Shown piece after piece: positions 1 through 5,412 of a stretch of 6,185 nucleotides of DNA. How positions within the stretch are numbered: the stretch's first letter is position 1; every line of letters starts with the position of its first letter. The notes under the pieces are model-generated. The model worked only from the letters and a program-made list of their open reading frames with translations. It ran no database searches and had not been told where the DNA came from. The DNA comes from Ignavibacteria bacterium (GTDB taxonomy: Bacteria > Bacteroidota > Ignavibacteria > Kapaibacteriales > UBA4661). The position numbers and the translations under genes were made by a program. Location: assembly GCA_013298375.1 (NCBI GenBank), contig JAAFHM010000293.1, forward strand, positions 1 to 6,185, read 5' to 3'.

Positions 1-1569
1 CTGCGGAAAGCCTTGCAGTTTTTTCATGAGCATTCCGATACATTGAATATAGCTGTTGTTTACGGCTATATGGGCGAGTGTTATGGGCTTTTGGAACAGC
101 ACAACAAAGCGCAGGAATATTTTGAGCGAGAAATCGCCTTGGGGAAGGCGCAAAATCTCTCCCGTGCATTAACTTTTGGTTATGGGCGATTAGCCGCCAC
201 GTTGAACATTCTTGAGCAGCCGCAATCGGCGGTTAGTGCTGGGCTTTCCAGTATTGCCGCAGCAGAGCGCTCCGGGACACGCGATCTCCTTGTGGAAACC
301 TATTCAGCGCTTGCAACCGCATACCGCCGTTTAGGAAAATTTGAACACGCCTCCGAAATTCAACTCCTTTTGACCAATCTACAGGATTCACTCTATGCAG
401 ACAAAATGCGGAACGTGCTGACGGTGCAGCAAGTGAATTTTGAGGCGGAAAAATCAGCGAGCCGCTTGGCGGCACTTGATAAAGAAAAAAACTTGCAAAA
501 CCGCATTGTCTATGGTCTGGTGGCTCTTGTGCTGGTGATTACCTTTGCTGCACTTTTTGCTTGGCGCTCCGCCCGTGCCGAACACAAAGCGCTCTTGCTT
601 GTCGAAGAAAAGAATCGTAATATTACCCAACAGGCAAGTGAATTGGAAGCACTCAACGAGCAATTTATCATCGCAAATGAGGAAATTGAGCGGCAACTCA
701 TGATTCAAGCAGAACAGTCGCAGCAATTGGAAATTTCTCAAACAGAAATCCGGCAAGTCAGTGATGATCTTGTTTTGGCAAACCAACAACTCAGCACAAC
801 CAACACCGAGTTAGCATTAGAGAGGCAAGCACTCGAAGTCGCCAATAAAGAGCTTGCCTACAAAAATCAAGCCCTCGCCGAAGCAGAGCAGTTTCGCTTA
901 AATATGCTCAGTACCGTCTCGCACGACCTCAAAAACCCTATCAACTCCGTTATCGGCTTAACAAGCGTTTTACTGGATAATCCCGACCACGACGAGCGCA
1001 CGCAAGAAATTCTGCGGTATATGAATGATTCCGCCGAGCGCATGGGAGCATTAGTGCGGGATTTGCTGGATACCGCCGCACGTGGAGCGGGCAAGATTAC
1101 CTTGAACAAGATGCCGACGGAGATTGCGGATATTACCTCCGGCGTACTGGCACACTACATTCATGCAGCAGAGCGCAAAAAGCAAACGATTATCTTTCGT
1201 CAACACAAAGAACTGTGGGTTAATGGCGATGTGCAGCGCCTTTTTCAAGTGTTTGACAATCTTGTCAGCAATGCCATAAAATACTCACCCCTGGGCGGAA
1301 CAATTTGGGTTACCTTGAAAAAGCACGATGGCAAAGCGATATTTTGTATCCAAGATGAAGGCGGGGGATTTAGCGATGCTGATAAACTCAAAGCATTCGC
1401 TTTTTTTCAAAAGCTGTCGGCACAACCTACGGGAGGCGAGTCCTCAAGCGGGATTGGACTGGCGATTGTGCAGCAAATCGTTCATCTGCACGGCGGAAAT
1501 GTTCGCATTGAAAGCGAATTGGGAAAAGGTGCAACGATGATTGTAGAATTGCCGCTATTGGAGGGGTGA
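1..1569 (+). CDS. TPR-containing membrane sensor histidine kinase, 5' end cut by window edge
   Basis: Two-component sensor kinase that would autophosphorylate a histidine and pass the phosphate to a response regulator. The frame is open from base 1, so the true start lies upstream; 522 residues are visible, numbered here from the first codon. Residues about 1-140 are helical TPR-like pairs (for example GYMGECYGLLEQHNKAQEYF and YSALATAYRRLGKFEHA), a likely ligand or partner platform. One hydrophobic segment at about 169-188 (VYGLVALVLVITFAALFAW) is a membrane span, followed by a long Gln/Glu/Leu-rich coiled coil (about 199-300). The HisKA H-box is SHDLKNP with phospho-acceptor H308. The HATPase domain shows the N-box (NLVSNAIKYSP, N424), G1 (DEGGGF, D452), an F-box-like FAFFQKLS and G2 (SSGIGLAIV), ending in HGGNVRIES and VELPL. 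All catalytic motifs are intact. TPRs before the span suggest a periplasmic sensor, which is an inference. No response regulator lies in the window, so its partner is unknown. The palindrome at 1671-1710 with six Ts is a plausible terminator. Confidence 0.93.
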   Translation: MRKALQFFHEHSDTLNIAVVYGYMGECYGLLEQHNKAQEYFEREIALGKAQNLSRALTFGYGRLAATLNILEQPQSAVSAGLSSIAAAERSGTRDLLVETYSALATAYRRLGKFEHASEIQLLLTNLQDSLYADKMRNVLTVQQVNFEAEKSASRLAALDKEKNLQNRIVYGLVALVLVITFAALFAWRSARAEHKALLLVEEKNRNITQQASELEALNEQFIIANEEIERQLMIQAEQSQQLEISQTEIRQVSDDLVLANQQLSTTNTELALERQALEVANKELAYKNQALAEAEQFRLNMLSTVSHDLKNPINSVIGLTSVLLDNPDHDERTQEILRYMNDSAERMGALVRDLLDTAARGAGKITLNKMPTEIADITSGVLAHYIHAAERKKQTIIFRQHKELWVNGDVQRLFQVFDNLVSNAIKYSPLGGTIWVTLKKHDGKAIFCIQDEGGGFSDADKLKAFAFFQKLSAQPTGGESSSGIGLAIVQQIVHLHGGNVRIESELGKGATMIVELPLLEG

Positions 1570-1588
1570 TTTCGTTAGCTTTTAGCCA

Positions 1589-1660
1589 CTACCCCAATTC
1601 AAAGTGCTCAAGATTCATCACCTTCGCCCACGCAGCTATGAAGTCATGCACAAACTACTC
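1589..1660 (-). pseudogene. katG: Orphan 3'-terminal fragment of catalase-peroxidase (katG remnant), copy 1
   Basis: Read on the minus strand this stretch gives E-stop-FVHDFI, then AAWAKVMNLEHFELG, then a TAG stop. Catalase-peroxidases (KatG) typically end in a sequence close to EKFVxDFVAAWxKVMNLDRFDL, so the match covers about 22 residues in one frame, with one internal TAG where a lysine codon is expected. No KatG sequence is visible further upstream: ten bases away the palindrome at 1671-1710 begins. It is therefore a remnant and not a gene. It lies 19 bp beyond the stop of the histidine kinase, in antisense. A second diverged copy lies at 5015-5062. The KatG assignment rests on recall of the family C-terminus, not on a search. 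Confidence 0.72.
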
Positions 1661-1670
1661 TCAAAAAGTG

Positions 1671-1710
1671 AAAGCCCTGCACGCGAGTAAAATCTGGCGT
1701 ACAGGGCTTT
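1671..1710. terminator. Palindrome copy 1, probable bidirectional terminator
   Basis: Arms AAAGCCCTGCACGC (1671-1684) and GCGTACAGGGCTTT (1697-1710) pair over 14 positions with one C-A mismatch around a 12-nt loop. On the + strand the stem runs into six Ts (1708-1713), a good intrinsic terminator for the histidine kinase gene. On the minus strand the mismatch becomes a G-U pair and the stem is followed by TTTCACTTTTT, so it may also terminate the 58-aa/DUF6934 unit. It shares arms and loop elements with 2614-2656 and 4958-4998. Confidence 0.75.
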
Positions 1711-1764
1711 TTTGTGAGAAGGTGCGTAAAACTGCAATCACATTGCTTCAAAGCAACTTTGTTT

Positions 1765-1941
1765 TTACCGTTGCTTTAGTGTTGTTGCTGACCAGTGCTT
1801 AGGAATACCTACTTTTTTCAGCATTTCGTTAGCCTTCTCTAGCTTTTCGGGGAATACCACTTTGTCATCATATTTATTCAATGATGGTTCTACCCGAACA
1901 ATAGGAATTTTCCTTTGTTGTATTTCTTTCAGAGCGTTCAT
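1765..1941 (-). CDS. 58-aa basic hypothetical protein, partner of the DUF6934-like gene
   Basis: A short open frame starting at ATG 1939-1941 (MNALKEIQQRKIPIVRVEPS) and ending at TAA 1765-1767. No other ATG, GTG or TTG start lies in frame between it and the nearest upstream stop. The protein is lysine-rich and lacks a signal peptide or membrane span. It divides into an N-terminal helix, a short hydrophobic strand (IPIVRV), a central KYDDKVVFPEKL segment and an amphipathic helix (EKANEMLKKVGIP). The frame is soluble-protein-like throughout, with ordinary codon use, and sits 49 bp downstream of the DUF6934-like gene on the same strand, so the two are probably cotranscribed. There is no clear Shine-Dalgarno sequence, which is common in Bacteroidota. 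The function is unknown. An antitoxin or small partner role is possible but unproven. It could also be a fortuitous frame, though its position and composition argue for a gene. Confidence 0.6.
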   Translation of the reverse strand: MNALKEIQQRKIPIVRVEPSLNKYDDKVVFPEKLEKANEMLKKVGIPKHWSATTLKQR

Positions 1942-1990
1942 GGTTATTGTCGTGTACGTGTTGATGTCTTGTTGTTTAGCGATGTTTTAT

Positions 1991-2437
1991 TTAATTATAT
2001 TTTCTCCGAACTAAAAATCCTTCGTATTCAACATCCCTCCTAAATGCTTCCCAGTCATCCGTTCTTTCACCGAGTATCTCGAAGTCTTCTTGGATTTCAG
2101 CAAGAAATTTTGTGATTCCCATGCGATAAAGGCGCGTTCTGGCTTTGGTGCTTCCCGATGCGTAAATCCAAGCATCAGGATATTTGTCCGTAAATGCATA
2201 AACCGTCGCCACAACTGTTGCCAAGACTTTTTCACTGTCTCCGTTATTGGAAATGACCGTATCGTCTATGTCACCGATGATTTGGTCTTTATCGCCAAAA
2301 GCAAGATTGTAAATACCTTTGACGTTGGTTTGCTGGTAGCGGACAAGTTTGTGTATGATTCCTTTCGGACCTTCGCTGATAAATTCAAAGGTCATTAACT
2401 TGTTGCTTGATGCCAACGGATATTTGGGTAAAATCAT
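1991..2437 (-). CDS. DUF6934-family-like protein of unknown function
   Basis: A 148-residue cytoplasmic protein with no signal peptide or membrane segment. Its layout fits a family common in Bacteroidota, often in several genomic copies, that I recall as DUF6934. Recognisable segments are FEFISEGPKG (about 17-26), NLAFGDKD with GDIDD (44-59), VISNNGDSEKVLATVVATVYAF (61-82, here described by position only beyond its ends), a basic GSTKARTRLYRMGI motif (95-108) and a C-terminal VEYEGFLVRRK. Length is normal for the family, so it looks intact. The start is ATG 2435-2437, preceded by GGAG at a good distance, one of the few clear Shine-Dalgarno sites in the window. The Arg/Lys-rich TKARTRLYR stretch next to a conserved helix suggests nucleic-acid or phosphate contact, which is inference. 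The 58-aa gene follows after 49 bp. No biochemical role is established that I know of; a stress or toxin-antitoxin function is one hypothesis. Confidence 0.78.
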   Translation of the reverse strand: MILPKYPLASSNKLMTFEFISEGPKGIIHKLVRYQQTNVKGIYNLAFGDKDQIIGDIDDTVISNNGDSEKVLATVVATVYAFTDKYPDAWIYASGSTKARTRLYRMGITKFLAEIQEDFEILGERTDDWEAFRRDVEYEGFLVRRKYN

Positions 2438-2490
2438 GTCCGCTCCACTGTCATTGTGCCGATAGAATCAAGGGTTGCAACGATAATAGT

Positions 2491-2521
2491 GCAATGTACG
2501 ACATTTCCTTGACCTCTCAAA
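2491..2521 (-). promoter_or_regulatory. Candidate Bacteroidota-type promoter for the DUF6934-like gene
   Basis: On the minus strand TTTG (2518-2521) is followed after exactly 19 bp by TACATTGC (2491-2498), resembling the TTTG-N19-TAnnTTTG pattern of the Bacteroidota primary sigma factor. The -7 box is imperfect. The predicted transcript would have a leader of about 50 nt before ATG 2437. Confidence 0.25.
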
Positions 2522-2613
2522 CAGAACGTTTGGGTGCGGACACTTTGATTGCCCTCAATGCCGCACTGTATCTTGCTTCAAAGGTACTTTTTCACAAACT
2601 GCCCTCGAAAAGC

Positions 2614-2656
2614 AAAAGCCCTGTACACAAGATATAATCTGATGTACAGGGCTTTT
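2614..2656. terminator. Palindrome copy 2, probable terminator of the GIN-domain gene
   Basis: Arms AAAAGCCCTGTACA (2614-2627) and TGTACAGGGCTTTT (2643-2656) are a perfect 14-bp inverted repeat. Inside, after two mismatches, AGAT and ATCT pair again around a three-base loop. It lies about 50 bp beyond the stop of the GIN-domain gene (minus strand), and on that strand is followed by TTTTGCTTTT. This is the most regular of the three copies. Confidence 0.75.
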
Positions 2657-2706
2657 ATGTGCAAAGGCACACGAAATTTTTGTTGAGAATATTATGCCGG
2701 GATCAA

Positions 2707-3630
2707 TTATCTCTTCCTCACCCTGCCGCTTCCACGAATTGTTTTATTGATCGTCGATGGTTCACCGTCATAATACACGCTTCCGCTCCCATCCAACTGG
2801 GCTTCAAGTACCGCAGTGGCAAATATCCGTGCATCGCCTGAACTTGAAATCTGTACATTAACCGTATTGGTTTGAAGTTTTTCCGCTACAACGCTTCCGC
2901 TCCCGCGAATAGTGATATCGTGCTTTTGAGCCTTGCCGTTGTTCTTGAAACGAATAGAGCCGCTTCCGCTTATTTCCGAAACAATTTGCAGTGCATCGCT
3001 CATGCCATCCACATCCAAAGAGCCGCTTCCGGGAATTGTACTGTTCAATGTTCTTGCCGAATAGACTGCAGCACTGCCCGAACCATTGATAAAAACGCTC
3101 ACTTCATCGGCTTGAAGTTTGGCGGCACTCACGCTCCCACTGCCTGATATGCTGACGCTGTGTTTGCTTGCTTTTCCATCCATGTAGCGCAATGACCCGC
3201 TACCACTTATGGTTGAGGTAAGTTGTTTCGACTCTATCGGTGTTTCGACGTTCACCGAGCCACTTCCTGAAATATGTACGCCTTCCAATGTAGGATTGGT
3301 AATGATAAATTTGAGGCGAATGTTGTTATACGAGCCATTCTGCAAACCCAGCACTAATTCGCCGTTTTCTGAAACGTCTGTTGTTACTTTCTCCCAGATG
3401 TTGTCGTCGGCTTCAATAATCAATTCTCGTTTGTCGCCTTGCTTAAAGATGACATTGCCGCTTGACGTGGATTTTATTTTTGAAAATGCTGCTACCGGAC
3501 GTGTATCGGTAACAATCTTGCCCGAACCCTGAATACTCCCCAAACCAAATAATTGGCTGTACAAAGATAACGGGGATAGTGAGAACGCTGTAAAGAACAG
3601 TGCTGCAAAGGTTAAAGCAAATGTTTTCAT
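2707..3630 (-). CDS. Secreted GIN-domain (DUF2807) protein with duplicated beta-solenoid repeats
   Basis: A 307-residue exported protein. The first 25 or so residues are a Sec signal peptide (hydrophobic core LTFAALFFTAFSLSPLSL). Next comes the typical GIN-domain opening GSGKIVTDTRPVAAFSKI (35-52), IFKQGDKRELIIEADDN (61-77) and IRLKFIITNPTLEGVHI. From residue 121 there are ten GSG-type turns spaced 18-21 residues apart (121, 142, 162, 182, 200, 221, 242, 262, 280, 299), each expected to form one rung of a beta-solenoid. The rungs form a four-rung block that occurs twice (121-199 and 200-279), then the usual closing YYDGEPSTINKTI and RGSGRVRKR. Proteins of this family are named head-GIN or putative autotransporter adhesin, but their role is largely unknown; an envelope or periplasmic location is implied. 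Family members are usually shorter, about 230-250 residues as I recall. The start is ATG in the context TTCAATACTATGAAAA, without Shine-Dalgarno. It is 115 bp downstream of the hydrolase gene on the same strand. Confidence 0.88.
   Translation of the reverse strand: MKTFALTFAALFFTAFSLSPLSLYSQLFGLGSIQGSGKIVTDTRPVAAFSKIKSTSSGNVIFKQGDKRELIIEADDNIWEKVTTDVSENGELVLGLQNGSYNNIRLKFIITNPTLEGVHISGSGSVNVETPIESKQLTSTISGSGSLRYMDGKASKHSVSISGSGSVSAAKLQADEVSVFINGSGSAAVYSARTLNSTIPGSGSLDVDGMSDALQIVSEISGSGSIRFKNNGKAQKHDITIRGSGSVVAEKLQTNTVNVQISSSGDARIFATAVLEAQLDGSGSVYYDGEPSTINKTIRGSGRVRKR
2794..3033 (-). repeat. Second copy of the four-rung GIN repeat block (residues 200-279)
   Basis: The order of rungs repeats block 1: PGSGSLDVDGMSDALQIVSE, then SGSGSIRFKNNGKAQKHDIT, then RGSGSVVAEKLQTNTVNVQ, then SSSGDARIFATAVLEAQ. 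The second rung (KAQKHDITI against KASKHSVSI) and the third (AEKLQTNTVNVQI against AAKLQADEVSVFI) are plainly homologous to their counterparts in 3034-3270, so a block of about 80 residues was duplicated in tandem. Confidence 0.75.
3034..3270 (-). repeat. First copy of the four-rung GIN repeat block (residues 121-199)
   Basis: Four rungs of 21, 20, 20 and 18 residues: SGSGSVNVETPIESKQ..., SGSGSLRYMDGKASKHSVS, SGSGSVSAAKLQADEVSVF and NGSGSAAVYSARTLNST. The same length pattern (21, 21, 20, 18) recurs immediately downstream at 2794-3033, which marks a register-preserving tandem duplication, unlike simple GSG periodicity. Confidence 0.75.
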
Positions 3631-3662
3631 AGTATTGAAAAATATAAAGAGTGAAAATGAGC

Positions 3663-3685
3663 ATGAGAAAAATACTATTTCTCAT
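3663..3685. repeat. Small inverted repeat between the hydrolase and GIN genes
   Basis: ATGAGAAA (3663-3670) and TTTCTCAT (3678-3685) are perfect 8-bp arms around 7 nt. It lies in the 115-bp gap, 33 bp upstream of the GIN-gene start, without a T-run on the minus strand. It could be an operator or leader hairpin, or chance. Confidence 0.3.
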
Positions 3686-3745
3686 TACGGCGATGCACGA
3701 TAAGTTGTTGCATTTTTTTCTACAAGTGTCAGAGAATAATGACCA

Positions 3746-4861
3746 TTACAGTCCTAGGAGCAGGTACGGAAGAAGAAGTTTCTGTGCAAAGTCTGTACCG
3801 TTGTCAGAATTGGCGAAGACCACAAAACCCCACTGTTTGTCGGGGTCGAGCGTGTACCACGAGGTGAAACCAATATTCTCCCCTGAGTGAAGATAGAGAT
3901 TGGTGAATATCAAATGTGGTCGCACAAAACCTAGGGTGTACGAAACCTTGAGTCCATCGTTTGGCATTGCGGAATGAGGCGTAAAAAGCTCATCATAGCT
4001 TGCTTTGGTGAGAATTTCCCGATTCATCACCGCCTGCATCCATCGTGTAAATTCTTGTGCTTCGGAATGAAGCGACGACGGTGCAAAAAACTTACCATCT
4101 TCCTTCAGAAACCAGTAATTACGCCGCCAGTCAATGGGTTTGCCATCAGTTTGATACGGTGCGGCTTTGTGCGCACGAGTCGCTGGAGTTTGGATAAATA
4201 CCGTATGGTTGAGTCCAAGTGGCTTTGCAATGCGCTCCTCGAAAAGCCTCTCCAAACCTTCATCGTCGGTCTTGGCAATATGCTTCAGCACCATTGCCAA
4301 ATACTGAAAACCCTCGCCGGAGTAGCGATAATCTGTGCCGGGCGTAAAATTGATACGAAGCACAGAATCTTTCACGAGTTCACGCCAATTTGGTAAACCG
4401 GAACGATGGCTTAAAACCATACGTGCGGTGATGAGTTTGGAACGCTCATCATTGCTGAGGTCGGGGTGAGGAAGATAGGTGTAGAGCGGTGTGTCGAGTT
4501 TTAAGTCGCCTCGTTCCACAAAGGTCATCACAAACATCGCAAAAACAGATTTTGAGAGCGATGCACACTCGAAAATCGTTGAATCACCAACAGCAATGCG
4601 CTCTTCACGGTTTGCGTAACCAAAGGTTTTGTAATAGACCACTTTCCCCTGATTGATAAGTGCAAAGGATGCGCCCGGAATCTTGTGCTGTTCAAGTTCC
4701 CGCGCAAGATGCTGCGTGAGATTGTCGCGGTGAATAGGGAACCCCATATAGCTCTGAACAGTTTGCTGAGAGGCGCAAGAAGTGAGTATTGATGAGGCTG
4801 CAAGTGTACAAACACCAATGAATAAACAAGTAAAAAATCGAAAGGGAACAAAACGTGGCAT
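3746..4861 (-). CDS. Serine hydrolase lipoprotein, beta-lactamase class C/PBP4*-like (PF00144)
   Basis: A 371-residue member of the beta-lactamase-related serine hydrolase family (class C beta-lactamases, DD-peptidases, EstB-type esterases). A lipoprotein signal peptide ends in the lipobox LTSC, with C29 as the acylated residue, so the enzyme should be tethered to a membrane and face the periplasm or cell exterior. The nucleophile motif SxxK is SLSK (S101, K104) within FECASLSKSVFA. The second motif is YSG (Y180) in RYSGEGFQYLAMVL, a variant of Y-x-N that I recall as frequent in Bacteroidota members. The third is HSG (H325) in LHSGENIGFTSW. LSHRSGLPNW (150-159) and KPLGLNHT (213-220) are further family hallmarks. 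Length is normal and all active-site elements are present, so it is probably active, but the substrate (peptide, ester or beta-lactam) cannot be told. The start is ATG 4859-4861, giving a complete signal sequence; no Shine-Dalgarno is visible. The next minus-strand gene is the GIN protein, 115 bp downstream. Confidence 0.92.
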   Translation of the reverse strand: MPRFVPFRFFTCLFIGVCTLAASSILTSCASQQTVQSYMGFPIHRDNLTQHLARELEQHKIPGASFALINQGKVVYYKTFGYANREERIAVGDSTIFECASLSKSVFAMFVMTFVERGDLKLDTPLYTYLPHPDLSNDERSKLITARMVLSHRSGLPNWRELVKDSVLRINFTPGTDYRYSGEGFQYLAMVLKHIAKTDDEGLERLFEERIAKPLGLNHTVFIQTPATRAHKAAPYQTDGKPIDWRRNYWFLKEDGKFFAPSSLHSEAQEFTRWMQAVMNREILTKASYDELFTPHSAMPNDGLKVSYTLGFVRPHLIFTNLYLHSGENIGFTSWYTLDPDKQWGFVVFANSDNGTDFAQKLLLPYLLLGL

Positions 4862-4957
4862 ACCATTGACACAAAACTATGGAAAGTTAATGAGGTAGTG
4901 AGGTTTGACGAGGAAGTATTGCGAATGTTGCAAATGGCTTTGATATTAAAAAGCGAA

Positions 4958-4998
4958 AAAGCCCCGCACACAAGTTTCCATCTTGCATACAGGGCTTT
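4958..4998 (-). terminator. Palindrome copy 3, probable terminator of the toxin-antitoxin operon
   Basis: Arms AAAGCCCCGCACACAAG (4958-4974) and CTTGCATACAGGGCTTT (4982-4998) pair over 17 positions around 7 nt. The four mismatches are all C-A or A-C on the + strand, so in a minus-strand transcript they become G-U wobbles and the stem is fully paired. On that strand it ends in CTTTTT. It lies 75 bp beyond the toxin stop and 16 bp beyond the KatG-like stop at 5015. Confidence 0.78.
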
Positions 4999-5014
4999 CA
5001 CATTTCACAACATC

Positions 5015-5062
5015 TTACGCCAATTCAAATCGGTCAAGATTCATTACTTTCGCTCGCGCAGC
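5015..5062 (-). pseudogene. katG: Orphan 3'-terminal fragment of catalase-peroxidase (katG remnant), copy 2
   Basis: The minus strand reads AARAKVMNLDRFELA followed by TAA, almost the canonical end of KatG (AAWxKVMNLDRFDL). Similarity fades upstream (VANIF before it, against FVxDF in KatG), and within 11 bp lies the stop codon of the toxin gene, which is in another frame. The 48 bp are about 81% identical (39 of 48 by hand) to 1589-1636. The hairpin 4958-4998 follows 16 bp after the stop, as a native terminator would. It is too short to be a gene. Identification is by recall of the family terminus. Confidence 0.75.
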
Positions 5063-5073
5063 AAAAATATTTG

Positions 5074-5412
5074 CTACTTTTTGTCTGCTTTCAGGTTGTC
5101 AAGTATTTTCTTGAGGGTTTTTGCGCTAATGCTGTCAAATTCTGATTTGTCGTATATGGTAAGCAAATAGACTTCGCCCTCATCGGTTACAACGTAGGTG
5201 ATTACTCGCGTTCCACCGCTTTTTCCTTTGCCTTTACTTTTTACGGCAAGCCTGATTTTATACGTGTTGTTGCCGAGCAGAGTACCTATTTCCGGCGTTT
5301 CTTGCAATATTACGTTTAATTCTGCCAACTCTTCTTTCAGCGAAGGAAACTTTTTGACGAGCCGTTTCGCTGCTTTCTTGAACTGGTCGGTAGGAATAAC
5401 ACTAAAGCTCAT
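5074..5412 (-). CDS. RelE/ParE-superfamily toxin of a type II toxin-antitoxin module
   Basis: A 112-residue basic cytoplasmic protein with the RelE/ParE fold signature. An N-terminal strand (FSVIPTDQF) is followed by two helices (KKAAKRLVKKFPSLKEELAEL and an ILQE segment), then TLLGNNTYKIRLAVKSKGKG (44-63), a GGTRVITYVV strand (67-75), VYLLTIYDKSE (81-91) and a C-terminal Lys-rich helix. The R54/K58/R69 cluster and Y88-D89-K90 are candidate active-site or RNA-contacting residues. Family members usually cleave mRNA on the ribosome (RelE/HigB) or poison gyrase (ParE); the sequence does not decide between them, although the KIRLAVKSKGKGKSGG pattern is one I associate with proteins annotated as RelE-type. 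The start ATG 5410-5412 lies inside the 3' end of the antitoxin gene (11-bp overlap, ATGAGCTTTAG), indicating translational coupling. It ends 11 bp before the KatG-like remnant. Confidence 0.85.
   Translation of the reverse strand: MSFSVIPTDQFKKAAKRLVKKFPSLKEELAELNVILQETPEIGTLLGNNTYKIRLAVKSKGKGKSGGTRVITYVVTDEGEVYLLTIYDKSEFDSISAKTLKKILDNLKADKK

Noticed and set aside
1566..1802. A 78-codon + strand open frame after the histidine kinase
   Set aside because: It runs through the KatG remnant in antisense, a terminator hairpin and the 3' end of the 58-aa gene, and its translation resembles no protein.
2710..3270. CRISPR-like regular repeats suggested by recurring CCGCTTCC/CCACTTCC words
   Set aside because: The words are GSGS codons recurring every 18-21 codons inside one reading frame; spacing varies by codon multiples and the frame is uninterrupted.
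3691..3719. Weak ATGCA/TGCAT stem followed by seven Ts as a + strand terminator
   Set aside because: Only five base pairs, and no + strand gene ends nearby; on the minus strand, where genes lie, there is no T-run.
3974..4396. A 140-codon + strand open frame within the hydrolase region
   Set aside because: It is antisense to the hydrolase gene, which has full family motifs; the translation is Cys/Arg/Lys-rich with no recognisable features.
4872..4879. TAGTTTTG on the minus strand as a -7 promoter box of the hydrolase gene
   Set aside because: It matches TAnnTTTG, but no TTTG or TTG lies at the required spacing and the transcript would have almost no leader.
1671..4998. Integron attC sites: palindromes between accessory genes all on one strand
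   Set aside because: The palindromes lack the GTTRRRY/RYYYAAC core sites, the gene sizes and promoters do not fit cassettes, and no integrase is visible.
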